A stretch of DNA of 64,000 bases from Onchidella celtica (GCA_963931925.1 OZ007570.1:58601240-58665239); one strand, 5' to 3'. Counted from the stretch's first letter, positions 48,501 through 59,642 are shown. Program-made: numbers and translations. Notes: generated by a model not told the origin, from the letters alone.

Positions 48501-51500
48501 CCTCTCCTCTTGATTTATATTCAAGCACAAAGAGAGTGCCTTTGATTTCCTTTATAATTTCAGACTTGCTGATGCAAATACACAAATATAACTAATCATC
48601 ATTCACTAAAGACACAGAACATCGTTTTTGCCCTCAACAAGACATTTTAGCTGGATGTGTACCATATTTCACTAAGATTCCATACCATATCACTTCATAT
48701 ATATATATATGCTTGATACTGAGTTTTACCGAGTTGTGATATATAGTTATGTAAAGATGCATAACATGTATGTACCATGTACATCCTTTTAAACACTGTG
48801 AAAGAGAATTTTCCTAAGGGGATAATAAAATGATTCTTGTCCTATCTATCTAAAATAACAGAAAACATCCACAAACTTTTGAAACTTTTTGCAACAGATG
48901 GCAGGACAACTGGATGTAACAGTACAAGGTTAACCATTACCAAGCCTGCTTCTCATTCAGGTGCTTTGGTACAACTGACAAAGAGGATCAATTGGCTTGT
49001 TTCGGTTCTTTCATGGCTGTCTTTTCTTGAAACGTAACAACTTTCACAAATGGTAAATTAAACTGTCAGGTATCTCAACATTTTTTAAAAGACCACGGGG
49101 GTTTATTGCCCCAGCCAAACTTTAAGTCTTGATAGTCAAAACAATTGTTGGAACTCAAAGACTACTTGATTTCAAAGCCTCCCTATTTCTCCCTATACAC
49201 TCCAATGGTTTGCATTTGGGGAAAATAACAAGTGAGGTGACCTGTTTTTGAGTTTACACAGCCCACAATCCTTGGTGAAACATACACTATGATGTAATTT
49301 CATTACTGTCATGGCACATAGCAAATCATGAAAGCTGCTTTTACATTATCATCCAGTCTCTCTCACATTCTTGAATAGCTCACAAAGAGAAAATGAAATA
49401 AATAGTAATGCAAAAAAAAAATAATAATAATAACAATAATAATAAATCTGAATTATTTTCTGTTTTCAGGCAATTATTTTCTTCACTTATTTTTCAAGTG
49501 ATTTACACATATTAAGAATTTTCTCTTATTTTGTAACTTTGCATTTCCTTCTTCTGCACTGTCATCCATTTCTATGGCTTGCACTACTCATGAGTGCTAG
49601 CATGTGCAGTTTAAGTTTTAGCTTGCATTCATGCAGTTTAACAAAATGTGTGCGTATAATATTAAATCTGATGGCAACGCACAATTTTATGAGTATCTGT
49701 ACGTATCAAATGCATACCTGAAATTTGCCTGACAATGATGGCACATAACTCTGCCAGTGACAAGGGGTTGATCCTGTGGATAGCATACATGAAAACAAAA
49801 ACTGAACAAATCAGAGACAAAACAAGATGAACCAGCGCAATAATATGGTAGAAAACATTAGTTTTATACCAATGTGAGTGACAAAGCAACAAGGATTCAT
49901 GGTCATCCATCATGAAAAGAAAAGAATATCTTCAGATTAAGTTTCAAGTGAAGGTTAAGAACCTAAAAATGACAACATGACCACAATTAAAACAGCTACA
50001 TTTAAGAAAAATTAGTCATTTTACCATTTTCCTTTCTTTGAGTTCAAGACATATTTCACTTAGTGCTTGTTCCAATACTTACCTGTGCTCAAAGTCGGAA
50101 AGGAAATTTTCGTACATCTGAAAAATAAGAAAGAACACATAATTTAAACCATATTCAGCATATCAACAACATGTGTTTGAAAACAGCCACCCCAAAAACT
50201 AACAACAGATAACCAAATTATGAATGACGACATGATTGAAATTTCAGCTTGCAAGAGTAGCTGACACTTGGTGAAGGAAGCAGCTCTTACTCGACTTGAT
50301 TCAGATTTAATATTCTATAATAAACTATTTTGTTCATAAGTTTTAATAGTAAAAAAGAATGAATGCATACCCGCAAAAGCCCATCTCCTCTTGAGAAAAT
50401 GGGATTCTTGACAAACTGTAGAAGCTTCAAGGTCAGCTGATGCCATAATCTGTTGAAAAAGTTTAGTGTTATTGAGATTCTGATCATTCTCCATTATGTT
50501 TGTATTTGTAGATGAATCAAAACATACCATAAGAGGGAGAGTGTTGTTTCCACTTATCGGGCTGTATAGCTGGAAATGGGTCTCCTGATAAAAATTGAGT
50601 TTCCACTTAATTTGCTTCATCGGGCTCTAATCCATCCTCAGATAATATCTCAGCATATAGTCTGATATTCAAGTGTTACTACACATAAAAATAATACTTT
50701 TTTAAATATCAAAATATGAATTCGTAGCAAAAGGAATCACAGATGTCAATGATTTTCACTGGCTGAGATGACCATGACACATCATCGACACATGTTTATA
50801 AGATCCTATCATGTCATAACTCAGAATAACCATTAAGGCTTGCCCTATTAAAAGAGTAACAGTGATTCACTGATTGATACATAGTTTAGGTTGCATTATG
50901 GTGATGTTAAAATTGAGTGTAGAATTAGAAAGTGTATTCCCAATGTTTCAGGGTGCACAGCATTTTTACTATTCTCAAAGTATTTGTTTTGCCGTAACTG
51001 CCCAATAGCCTTATTAAAACAGTTTACTGAATCTGTAGGCTTATGCAGTCATATATATATGTATATGTTTATATGTTAGTTATATGTTCATGTAGTTGCA
51101 TTATAATATAGTATTAATTTACTTAGATATAACATTATTATTTATGTCTATCTGTATTTGTCTATTCCATAGATACTGTCCCTATCTTGTTGTTTCATCG
51201 TTGTTCTTTGTGAATAAACATTGAGATAAACGAAAAGACCTTCTTCATGAAACAATCATCATGGTAATCGTCGCTTGTCCAGCATCAGGCTGCAACTTCA
51301 AGACTGAAGATCTACCGGCCGAGATGGTCGTTCCTCTTCTCAACATACATGCTCTGGAGCATTCCCGCGCCCCGACCCCTGCATCAAAGGGCCCTAAATT
51401 AAATAGACCATGTATAGACATAGGTGTGGATGAGGAAACATGGAATGCCTTCCTAAGGCGCTGGGAGACCTTTAAATTAGGGTCAGGTATCAGTGATGAT

Positions 51501-54500
51501 GCAGCACCCGTGCAACTATTCCAGTGTGCCAGTGAGGCTCTCGGTGACCTCTTACTTAAATCTGACCCTAGGTTGACAACAAGATCAACTGACGAGGTTT
51601 TAAAGGCGATAAGATCCTTGGCTGTTATTCCTGTGGCTAGGGGTGTGACTAGAGCGGAGCTATTTCAAATGAGACAAACGTGCGACGAACCTGTAAGAAC
51701 ATTTGCAGCCAGAGTTAGAGGAAAGGCAGAAGTATGTGGTTTCACTACCGCAGCAACCTGCATATGTGGACAAACTTCCAGTGTCGATTATACGGAAGAA
51801 GTTATCCGCGATGTCATCCTCGCAGGCCTCGTAGACATGGACATACGCCGTGAAGCTCTGGGTATGCCGGATATTCAGGGCAAGCCTACCAACGACGTGA
51901 TCACCATCATCGAGAGTAGGGAAATGGCAAGAAACGCCACCCCTACCCCTACCACAACATCAGTAGCCTCAATGTCGTCATACAAGAAATCAAAGAGCCC
52001 GAACCCCAAAACGGAACTCTCCACCGGTAAAACAATCCCGTGCCCTGAATGTCAGAGACCATTTTCACGATTCAGAGAAAAGCCAAATGGGGGGTTCAAC
52101 AGGCATCCATACAAACAAAAAGTGTGTGGAATGTTGGAGAGCGGAGCGAAGAAAAACGCAAACTAACAATGTGACTTCAATATCAGCCGAAGAAGTTATT
52201 TCCCAAATCTCGGCCATCAAGAACAATAACGAGCACCCCACGATTTCGTTTGAAGTTGGATTTTCTAACCAAAAGGAGCCTCAGATGGCCCCCGTTGAGG
52301 CCATCGCTGACACAGGTGCCATGTCCAATGTGTGGGGACAGGCCGACTATGAGGGTGCTGGGTTCAACTTGACAAGCCTGCGTCATTCAACTACTAAGCT
52401 GAGAGCAGCAAATGGTGGACTTATGAACATTGTGGGCCAGTTTGACGGACTGTTTAAGGGAAAAAGCCCCGACAATGTTGATATTTTATGTTATGATGTG
52501 ATTTATGTTTCAGATAATGTTAATGGTTTCTATCTTTCCAAAAACACAATGAGGAACCTGTACATCATAGATGAAAATTTCCCGACAATTGGCCTATGCA
52601 AAAAGAATGATGAAGTTGAAGAGGTTAAAGCTAATGAGACTTACTTAAGATCAATATCAGGTTGCCCCAAAACGATGACACTATCACATGTACATGCCCA
52701 ATTAGGACACCAGTTCCCAATAAACCCAAATCACTACCATTCCCAGCTATCCCAGAGAACATAGATAGGATGCGCGAGTGGCTACTTGAAAGGTATGAAA
52801 GTTCTACCTTCAACACGTGTCCCCATCGTGCACTCCCTTGCATAACAGGTCCTCCCATGGAGATTCATATTGATGAATCAGCAACTCCTAGGGTATGCCA
52901 CAAACCTGCCCCAGTGCCACTGCATTGGCAGCAACGAGTATATGAGGACCTTCTAAGGGATGAAGCCCTTGGGGTGATTGAAAGAGTTCCAGATGGAGTG
53001 CCTGTCACTTGGTGCCACCGCATGGTGGTCACCAGGAAACATGACGGAACCCCAAGACGCACAGTGGATTTAAGCCCACTGAACAAATTCTGCAAACGAG
53101 AGACATTCCCCGCAGAAGCCCCTTTTCACTTGGCCCATCGGGTACCGGGTAAGACTTGGAAGACTGTATTAGATGCATGGAACGGCTATCATAGCGTCCC
53201 CCTAAGGGAATCAGACCGCCACCTGACTACTTTTATAACCCCATTTGGTAGGTGGAGGTACAACCGCGCACCGCAAGGTTTTCTATCATCCGGAGACGGG
53301 TATAACCACCGTTTTGACTGCATCCTTTCCGCCTTCCAAAGGAAGGAAAGGTGCATTGATGACACCATTCATTACGATGAGGACCTTGAAACTCATTGGT
53401 GGCGAACCATTGAGCTCCTGACTACGATGGGGGCTGCTGGTGCAGTTATGAACCCTGAGAAGTTTCAATTCTCTCAGCGTCAGGTTGATTTTGCAGGATT
53501 TCGTATATCAGAGACTAGCATTGAGCCACTACCAAGATATATTGATGCCATCCGAACATTCCCCACACCCAAAAGCATAAAAGATATCCGCAGCTGGTTC
53601 GGGCTTGTCAACCAAGTATCGAACTATGCCCAGCTTCGGGACTCTATGGCAATCTTTCGTCCCTTCCTTAGTCCAAAATATAAGTTCTTTTGGAGCGATG
53701 TCCTGGACAGAGCATTTGAAGAATCAAAGAATTCCATCATTCAGTCCATTCGCGAGGGGGTCGAAATTTTTGACATGTCAAAACCGACATGCCTTCGCCC
53801 AAACTGGTCCTCACATGGGTTAGGCTACTTTCTCCTCCAGAAGCACTGCCAATGTTCATCAAGCCTGCCAGACTGCTGTCCTAATGGATGGAAGGTCACC
53901 CTTGCGGGATCACGTTTTTTATCAGGGGCAGAAAAACGTTACGCAGCCATCGAAGGAGAGGCCTTAGCGATAGCTTGGGGGTTAAAACAGACGAAATATT
54001 TCACTCAGGGGTGCCATAACCTGATTGTTGTGACTGATCACAAGCCACTGATCAAAATATTTGGCGACCGCACCCTTGATGAAATCCCCAACACAAGGCT
54101 GTTCCGCCTTAAGCAGCGAACACTGCCTTGGCATTTCCGTACTGAACACCTACCTGGTAGAACGAACCATGCGGCAGATGCTGCATCAAGATATCCCATC
54201 CCAGATAGTGACACAGAAATATCCTCACTGACAATCAATGACCAGTCAGAATATCTCATTGCTGCTGCGATCAGTAATAGAAAATAAGTATTAGGCGGAC
54301 GAAGGTTGTAGTGCCTAGTAAGTGCTCAAGAAAGCAAAGCGGGAATGAAAGAACGAAGAAAGAAAAATGATCAAGATGGGACGAGAACCCGCGACCTCTG
54401 CTACGGCACCCGTCGCCTTGCCAAGAAGAAAACAGATCGCTTAACCGCACGGCCACTCCGTCTCTCTAAAAAGAGACGATCGTGGCCGAACTGTTTCACG

Positions 54501-57500
54501 GTGTTTCTTGCTGACTTGAGTATTCGGTCGCTGGGATCCTAGTGCTCTGCCTCCCCCCGAGCTTCTGCTCACCTATATTGACTTCCGTTTGATAAAACTC
54601 GGAGGCATACATCTTGTATTCGTTGTCCTAGATGTTCGTATTGTCCAATGCCAGGCGGGTGAAAAAGAGAGAACAGGGAGGGGAGGGGTGACGCAAGTGG
54701 GTTGGGTCCCAGCGAACGAATACTCAAGTCAGCAAGAAACACCGTGAAACAGTTCGGCCACGATCGTCTCTTTTTAGAGAGACGGAGTGGCCGTGCGGTT
54801 AAGCGATCTGTTTTCTTCTTGGCAAGGCGACGGGTGCCGTAGCAGAGGTCGCGGGTTCTAGTCCCATCTTGATCATTTTTCTTTCTTCGTTCTTTCATTC
54901 CCGCTTTGCTTTCTTGAGCACTTACTAGGCACTACAACCTTCGTCCGCCTAATACTTATTTTCTCTTAAAACTGTTGTCCTAGTGCTCTGCCTCCCCCCG
55001 AGCTTCTGCTCACCTATATTGACTTGCGATCAGTAATGAAGCAGAGATCATCACTCCAGTCTCATGGCCCCTCCTGGCTGATGCAACTAGAAAGGACCAC
55101 ATCTTGTCAAAACTTATGTTGGCAATAGATGCAAACTTCTCAGAAGCTTATGACCAGATAGCTGATTATATGCGATATCGGGATTCCCTTTACATTACTA
55201 ATGGGGTGATACTCTATCAGGACAGAGTAGTTGTTCCGTTATCAGTACGGAAAACCATCCTGGATAGTCTGCATTCAGCCCATCAGGGTGTCTCGTCAAT
55301 GCAATCTCGGGCACAATCAATTGTATTTTGGCCTGGTTTGACACGGGACATCCAGGAAACAAGATCAAGATGCCTAGAGTGCAATCGCAATGCACCGTCT
55401 CAGGCACCTACCCCATCTGAGCCAGCTACCCCTCCATTGACCCCATTTGAGAAAATAGTTGCCGATTTTTTTGAATTTGCTGGGCACCATTACTTGATAG
55501 CAGGGGATAGATTGTCCGGTTGGTGTGAGATATTCTCCACACCAACAGGAAGTGTTTGATCAGGGGCCCGTGGTCTTGTTGGTTGCTTACGATCCCTCTT
55601 TTCGATATTTGGTGTCCCTGATGAACTAGCTAGCGATGGTGGACCAGAATTCACAGCAAGCATTACAAAAGACTTTCTTGAAAAGTGGGATGTGAAGCAT
55701 AGGATATTGTCAGCCTACCACCCACAGTCAAATGGGCGTGCTGAAGTAGCCGTCAAGTCTGCGAAGAGACTTTTGCGGTCAAATGTTGGAGCAAATGGTT
55801 CATTGAATACCGACAAACTCCTTAGGGCACTACTGCAATTACACAACACCCCAGACCCCGATTGCAACTTATCACCGGCTCAAATAATCTTTGGCCGACC
55901 TATCCGAGACTCACTTTCATTCGTCAATCGTTTGGAAAAATTTGCGAACCCACACATTAGACCAACATGGCGAGAGGCATGGGCTTACAAAGAGGGTGCA
56001 CTTCGCACACGATTCACCAAGACATCTGAGGCCCTTAATGAACATGTTAAGGAGTTACAGCCTCTTAAGGTAGGCGATAAGTGCTTTATCCAAAATCAAA
56101 CGGGTCCTTACCCGACAAAGTGGCATCGCACTGGAACTGTCCTTGAAACAGCCAAGCATGATCAATATATGATAAAAGTTGATGGTTCAGGACGCCTCAC
56201 AAAAAGAAACCGTCGTTTTCTCAGGGCTTTCAAGCCAGTTTCAATGACCATCAACGTTGCCCCTGTAAGGCCTCTTAATGCAGATACTGAGCTAAAAGAC
56301 CTTTCTAATAGAGCACCCAACAATTACTCAGTAGGGACGCCCATACCTACCACACCTGTACAAACACCTGAGATCTTCCCAGAAACGGGTGCTGGTACTC
56401 ATGAACATGAGATCAAACCGGTTAACACGTTTCCTGTGCCAGAGGTGGGAATTGTTCCACGCGGTACAGCGGACTCACTAACAACTCAACCCCCAACAGC
56501 CAAAATAGAACCCACGATGCTCAAACGATTGAAATCTTTCAATTCCGCAGGGAACGCAGAAAACATAATCTCACCTGAAGATGGGGGTAGACGTACACGT
56601 CGGGGTAAAGACATATAAACATGGGGGGGGGGGGGGGGGGGGTTGTAGGGTTATGCAGTCATATATGTATATGTTTATATAATGTTAGTTATATGTTCAT
56701 GTAGTTGCATTATAATATAGTATTAATTTACTTAGATATAACATTATTATTTATGTCTATCTGTATTTGTCTATTCCATAGATACTGTCCCTATCTTGTT
56801 GTTTCATCGTTGTTCTTTGTGAATAAACATTGAGATAAACGAAAAGACCTTCTTCAGAATCCACAATTTATTCCACAAATGTCATCTATTTAAGGTTAAG
56901 TCCTTACCAGCATTAGGGTTAGGCTCCTTAAGGAGAGAAGCTCCATTTGAGTCACATAATAGGGATACTACAAGGATGCCACTTTAAGAGCGGCCATGAG
57001 TGGGAAGCCACAATTAGTCCTGGTGAGTTAATGGTGTTTAGGTCTTTATTTTAGGAAGTTCGCTGCCCTTAGCATTTACACCTCAATTTTGTTTTAATTT
57101 TTCTTGTTCTTGGTTCCGTGTGTTTTTGTGGTAGGGATTAGTTTTTTTAGAATACTGCCTGGGCAGCAGTTTCATTCGGCCTGCTCTTCTCAACTTTTAA
57201 CTGCCAAGGTATCTTTAACATTTGCAAACGTGCACATTTGCCCTCCTTTTTTGTCATTAGCCAAGAAGACTATGTGCTCAATCCTACCTAACATAGCATC
57301 AGGGACAGTAATTTTTTCCCCTGAAAAAATCCAAACATGTCTGCACGACCAGAGATCGAACCCGGTACCTTTGGCATGAGAGGCAAGCATCTTGCCTCTA
57401 GACCACCGTGTCCCTAGTTGGATGTTTTTATTGTGAATAGGCAGCTCGGCAAAATAATTAACATTCAAAATGTGAAATGTGCCAGACTAAAGTTGTGTAA

Positions 57501-59642
57501 TTATATATTCCTTCAGGCTCAGGATTAGGCTAATCACTTAGGGTCTGGTATGTTTTTTGGAGATAGCCAGATTTGGTAATCCTTTTCCTAGCCACATCAA
57601 AAACAATACTATTTACATGGAGTTCATTGTGCTGACTTACAATGCTTTTTTTTTTCTCTCCTTTGTTTCTGCAAATGATCTTACATGTTCCAGGATTATT
57701 AGAAACAAGGAAGGAAATCCCCAGCGTGTAGAAATGTAATGGACTCCCATGTGAAGTGCCCTACAGGCCTATTCTGTTTGTCTTTTAGAAAGACAGATTC
57801 TGATACTCACTTCCATTTCACCCTTTTTGTAGATTATACCGCAGGTAAAGAACAAAATTGTTGTATCTCCAGTGATATGAATTGGGGTTCATAATGGCAA
57901 TACTGTAATAATGACAAACTGCTTCTTACAATTTTTTCATTATTCCGCTATCTTTAACCAGTTCCAAGTTACACAGAAGCAGTACAGTTGTATCTCCCTT
58001 AAAAATTATGCAATCATTGAGACCAATATTGTGGTATTTCCGAGTAAGCTCCCATAATTCATATCACTGGAGGTACAATAATTTTGCTCTCTACTAGCGA
58101 TCTAGTCTCTAGACCTTTGGATAAAGACAGCCATTATTTGCCAACATTATCGGCACATACCACCCATGTTTATCCACCAACAATATCAGCTGATAAAGCC
58201 CAGGTTTATCCACTGGTATTGGACCAATTGGTGTTGACTAATTAGAAGAAAAAAAAACGGATTTAGGCTATTCCTGTTATTGTTGATGGATTATAAATAA
58301 AACAAAAATTAAACAGACTGATTCCTAACAAAAGAATTTTAATAAGAAAAGAAAAAAGAAAAAAAAATGCCCCGATGAGAGACGAGCCATGGTCTCCCAA
58401 GTGACAAGCGATGATGCTAATCACTATGCTAATTAATGCGGACCTTGCTCAATTGTGAAGGAATTCTTCCATAGTAAACATCACTAAACCAAGAAATCCC
58501 TAATCTACAGATCAGATAAGACCAGAAATTCCATTTTTATTCAGAAAGTCTTTCCATTTAGCCTACTGAATTAGTGAGTTAATAATAATAATACTAATAG
58601 TTCGTCCATCAGGTATGATGATGACCTTAACAACACCAGAGGAATAAAGAACAGAAATTGTTGAGAATTTCAACACATGGACAATAAAGAGAACTAAAGG
58701 ACACAGAGGACAGAATGGAAAGACTGTTCTTTCATGACTTATGGCTTCTCATGTGACTGATAAGTCCTATTTTTGCCCTGCAGACCCTTCCGCATAAATG
58801 ACAAGAGTGCTCCGTTGGTTCAGTACCACTGGGCCTTTTCTTGCGCCGTTCTCTTTTTTTGATAGCCTGCTGGACTCTGTCAGCTTCCCATGCTTTGCTG
58901 CCTCTGGTAAGGGCCGCCCTCCAATTTGCACTATCAAGCGAGAGCTTTTCCCACTCACTCACATCAATGGCAAAGGCCTTCAGTGATTGCTTGAGAGTGT
59001 CTTTGTAACGTCTCTTTGGGGCCCCAACATTCCTCGTTCCATTGGAGAGTTACTAGATCTAGATCTAGTGTAGGATATCTCTGGGATCAACGCAACAAGG
59101 AAGGTGGATGGGGAAGGGTATGAATCATTAATCAGGGAAGATCACTCGCAATACAAAATCTATGCTGGCGAATAAAAAAAATTCTAGGGGAATTTTTATT
59201 CGCCAGTAAATATTTTGTTAGATAAAATGTCTGACTAGATCTAGAGTCTAGATAGGCCTATCTAGGGGACTAGACCATAAGTCAATTTTTAAATCTTATT
59301 TCATCTCCTAACAGCCATATGTCCTTAGACGGAATTCTTAGCAAGAAATCACCCAGCCGCAAGTTTACTATTTAGAAACATCTCTGTAGAGGACTAATCT
59401 AGATCTAGATATCTAGATCTAGAGATTAGGTTTATCTCGCCAAATTTGATGAATCACGGGCTCTTATAGTGAAACTTCAGATATTGTCCTGTTCGGTTCG
59501 TGTTTCTGACGATGAAATCATGTTCAATGTAATTGACTTACTTTTTATTATATAGTTCTTCGATCAGGGCCCATTCTGTGGCAACGTCTCCGGTGTTTTT
59601 ACGCTGCTGTTCTGCTAAATATCCAGCGACGTCTTTCGGCAT
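42555..59642 (-). CDS. PSMD13: 26S proteasome non-ATPase regulatory subunit 13 (Rpn9)
   Basis: Subunit of the lid of the 19S regulatory particle, helping to place the deubiquitinase module over the 20S core. Exons 1-11 (minus): 59542-59642, 50371-50449, 50083-50117, 49718-49773, 48233-48363, 46274-46435, 45599-45814, 45084-45146, 44353-44433, 43592-43708, 42555-42650. Junctions are GT-AG and total 1137 bp, 378 aa (human 376). Landmarks: [13 protein letters not shown] start, [76 protein letters not shown], then the PCI winged-helix part ([21 protein letters not shown]-like [20 protein letters not shown]) and terminal AHDILT, as in vertebrates. The ATG is the conserved family start. Intron 1 is 9 kb and full of transposons. 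The gene is convergent with arginine kinase. Confidence 0.97.
46769..47397. mobile_element. Nonautonomous DNA transposon with ~37-bp TIRs (PSMD13 intron 5)
   Basis: The left end, TGTGAGTGAGCCCCACTAAC then CTCAATGGAACTCGC, is matched inverted at the right end by GCGACTTCCGTTGAG and GTTACTGGGGCTCGCTCACA. There are about four mismatches in 37 bp. ATAT flanks or overlaps both ends, so the exact boundary and TSD (ATAT or TA) are undecided. The interior has a 103-codon frame without known transposase motifs. Confidence 0.75.
51034..51247 (+). repeat. 5' LTR
   Basis: 214 bp. AT-rich U3-like left half with TATAT tracts; AATAAA near the right end (GTGAATAAACATTG) may serve as poly(A) signal in R. Apart from one substitution near base 7 and length changes in the TA-rich tract it equals the 3' LTR. 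Confidence 0.92.
51261..52167 (+). pseudogene. gag of the intronic LTR element
   Basis: The ATG lies 13 bp after the 5' LTR. The N-terminus has a C-x4-C...H-x4-H zinc-finger-like pattern (CPASGCNF, then HALEH). The middle ([34 protein letters not shown]) resembles gag capsid regions of elements found in cnidarians and molluscs. Near the C-terminus [11 protein letters not shown] starts a second zinc motif. Its partner [11 protein letters not shown] is in the next frame, so a one-base slip near an A run (about 52115) cuts the finger in half. Probably one gag-pol frame originally. Confidence 0.8.
52087..52764 (+). pseudogene. Protease region of the intronic LTR element
   Basis: Aspartic protease with [12 protein letters not shown]: the catalytic D-T-G is intact. 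It is followed by a strand/flap-like region up to [13 protein letters not shown]. The frame closes before RT; RT resumes in another frame at 52662, so a second frameshift lies near 52660-52700. It would process the gag-pol polyprotein. Confidence 0.75.
52662..54278 (+). pseudogene. Reverse transcriptase and RNase H of the intronic LTR element
   Basis: [18 protein letters not shown], first catalytic Asp in [20 protein letters not shown], and CIDD in place of the usual YxDD ([10 protein letters not shown]). After [17 protein letters not shown] comes the connection. RNase H has [11 protein letters not shown] and VVTDHKPL with the Asp of AADAAS, but the first catalytic position reads N (LRPNWSSHG) where relatives have D. 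The frame is cut by the SINE insertion at 54279. It would copy the element RNA into cDNA; this copy cannot. Confidence 0.85.
54266..55037. mobile_element. Inverted tRNA-SINE compound inserted in pol, 13-bp TSD
   Basis: TGCGATCAGTAAT is duplicated at 54266-54278 and 55025-55037. The 746-bp insert consists of two ~258-bp arms in inverted orientation (54279-54537 and 54707-54964), nearly identical. Each contains a tRNA-like promoter: GGCCGTGCGGTTAAGC as A box and CGCGGGTTCTAGTCCC as B box. A 48-bp segment starting TCCTAGTGCTCTGCC is repeated directly at 54537-54584 and 54978-55025, the second copy closing the insert. Arms, tail and promoters suggest two joined SINE units. By chance insert plus TSD is 759 bp, a multiple of three. 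Confidence 0.8.
55038..56618 (+). pseudogene. Integrase of the intronic LTR element, one in-frame stop
   Basis: Continues the RT frame after the SINE. HHCC zinc domain (LHSAHQGV...CLECN); DDE core with Asp in VADFFEF, Asp in [10 protein letters not shown] and Glu in [17 protein letters not shown] at 55557-55559 interrupts it between the first and second catalytic Asp; the same frame stays open on both sides, so this is a simple nonsense change. The C-terminal part (to 56618) has a WHRTGTVLE-type SH3-like block and a low-complexity Pro/Thr tail. It would insert the cDNA into the genome. Confidence 0.85.
56623..56642. repeat. (G)20 run at the polypurine tract
   Basis: Twenty G between the last codon region and the 3' LTR. 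The polypurine tract primes plus-strand DNA synthesis; a pure G run of this length is unusual and may be mis-sized in the assembly. Confidence 0.85.
56644..56856 (+). repeat. 3' LTR
   Basis: 213 bp and practically identical to the 5' LTR from the AGTTATATG block to the end. It is preceded by a 20-base G run that replaces or extends the polypurine tract and is followed by the GAATC target duplication. Confidence 0.92.
57030..57418 (-). repeat. tRNA-derived SINE, copy 4 (PSMD13 intron 1)
   Basis: Minus-strand head GGTGGTCTAGAGGCAAGATG and GGGTTCGATCTCTGGTCG, family body, tail ending in AATAAAGACCTAAACACC. Loose flanking repeats (GAGTTAATGGTGTTT on the left, TAGTTGGATGTTTTT on the right) may be the old target duplication. 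It lies in the sense orientation of PSMD13. Confidence 0.75.
57845..58094. mobile_element. MITE, 250 bp, with ~38-bp TIRs (PSMD13 intron 1)
   Basis: AACAAAATTGTTGTATCTCC and AGTGATATGAATT on the left are mirrored on the right by AATTCATATCACTGGAGGTA and CAATAATTTTGCTCTC. The middle is non-coding. The flanks do not show a clean duplication, so the superfamily is open. Confidence 0.7.
58575..59044 (-). pseudogene. LINE 3' fragment with C-terminal zinc finger (PSMD13 intron 1)
   Basis: On the minus strand the frame reads [20 protein letters not shown], then [17 protein letters not shown] and a final [20 protein letters not shown]. This is the terminal segment of a LINE family widespread in molluscs and fish, with a C2H2-like finger. 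The 3' UTR keeps ACCTGATGGACGAACTA and a (TAT)n tail at 58580-58600. A short duplication GAGTTA(A/C)T flanks it. It is a 5'-truncated copy; the finger is not a host zinc-finger gene. Confidence 0.75.
59052..59435. repeat. AGATCTAG-rich palindromes near PSMD13 exon 1
   Basis: Three inverted-repeat structures: CTAGATCTAGATCTAG at 59054-59069, a hairpin at about 59164-59205 with stem CTGGCGAATAAAAA and its complement, and a 36-bp near-perfect palindrome centred on TAGATATCTA at about 59396-59431. All sit within 500 bp of the exon 1 donor, inside intron 1. Confidence 0.6.

Larger units (their letters stand above)
51034..56856 (+). mobile_element. Ty3/Gypsy-type LTR retrotransposon in PSMD13 intron 1
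   Basis: Both LTRs are present, start TGTAGG and end CTTCTTCA. The host pentamer GAATC is duplicated on both sides (51029-51033 and 56857-56861). Between them lie gag, protease, RT-RNase H and integrase in the Ty3/Gypsy order (RNase H before integrase). There are two frameshifts, one in-frame stop and a 746-bp nested SINE insertion. It lies antisense to PSMD13. No envelope-like ORF and no chromodomain were seen. Confidence 0.92.

Noticed and set aside
52087-52167. Programmed frameshift between gag and pol
   Set aside because: The shift falls in the middle of a zinc motif, between its two Cys pairs, next to an A run; a mutation or read error is more likely than a programmed site.
54781-54870. 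Possible tRNA-Leu/Ser gene
   Set aside because: A and B boxes are present but no acceptor stem closes and the sequence is duplicated inverted; it is the head of a SINE.
54345-54898. Identical 65-residue starts of ORFs on both strands
   Set aside because: Caused by the inverted SINE arms, which read the same on opposite strands.
58732-58962. Host C2H2 zinc-finger gene
   Set aside because: The flanking [13 protein letters not shown] block and the 3' tail identify a LINE C-terminus.
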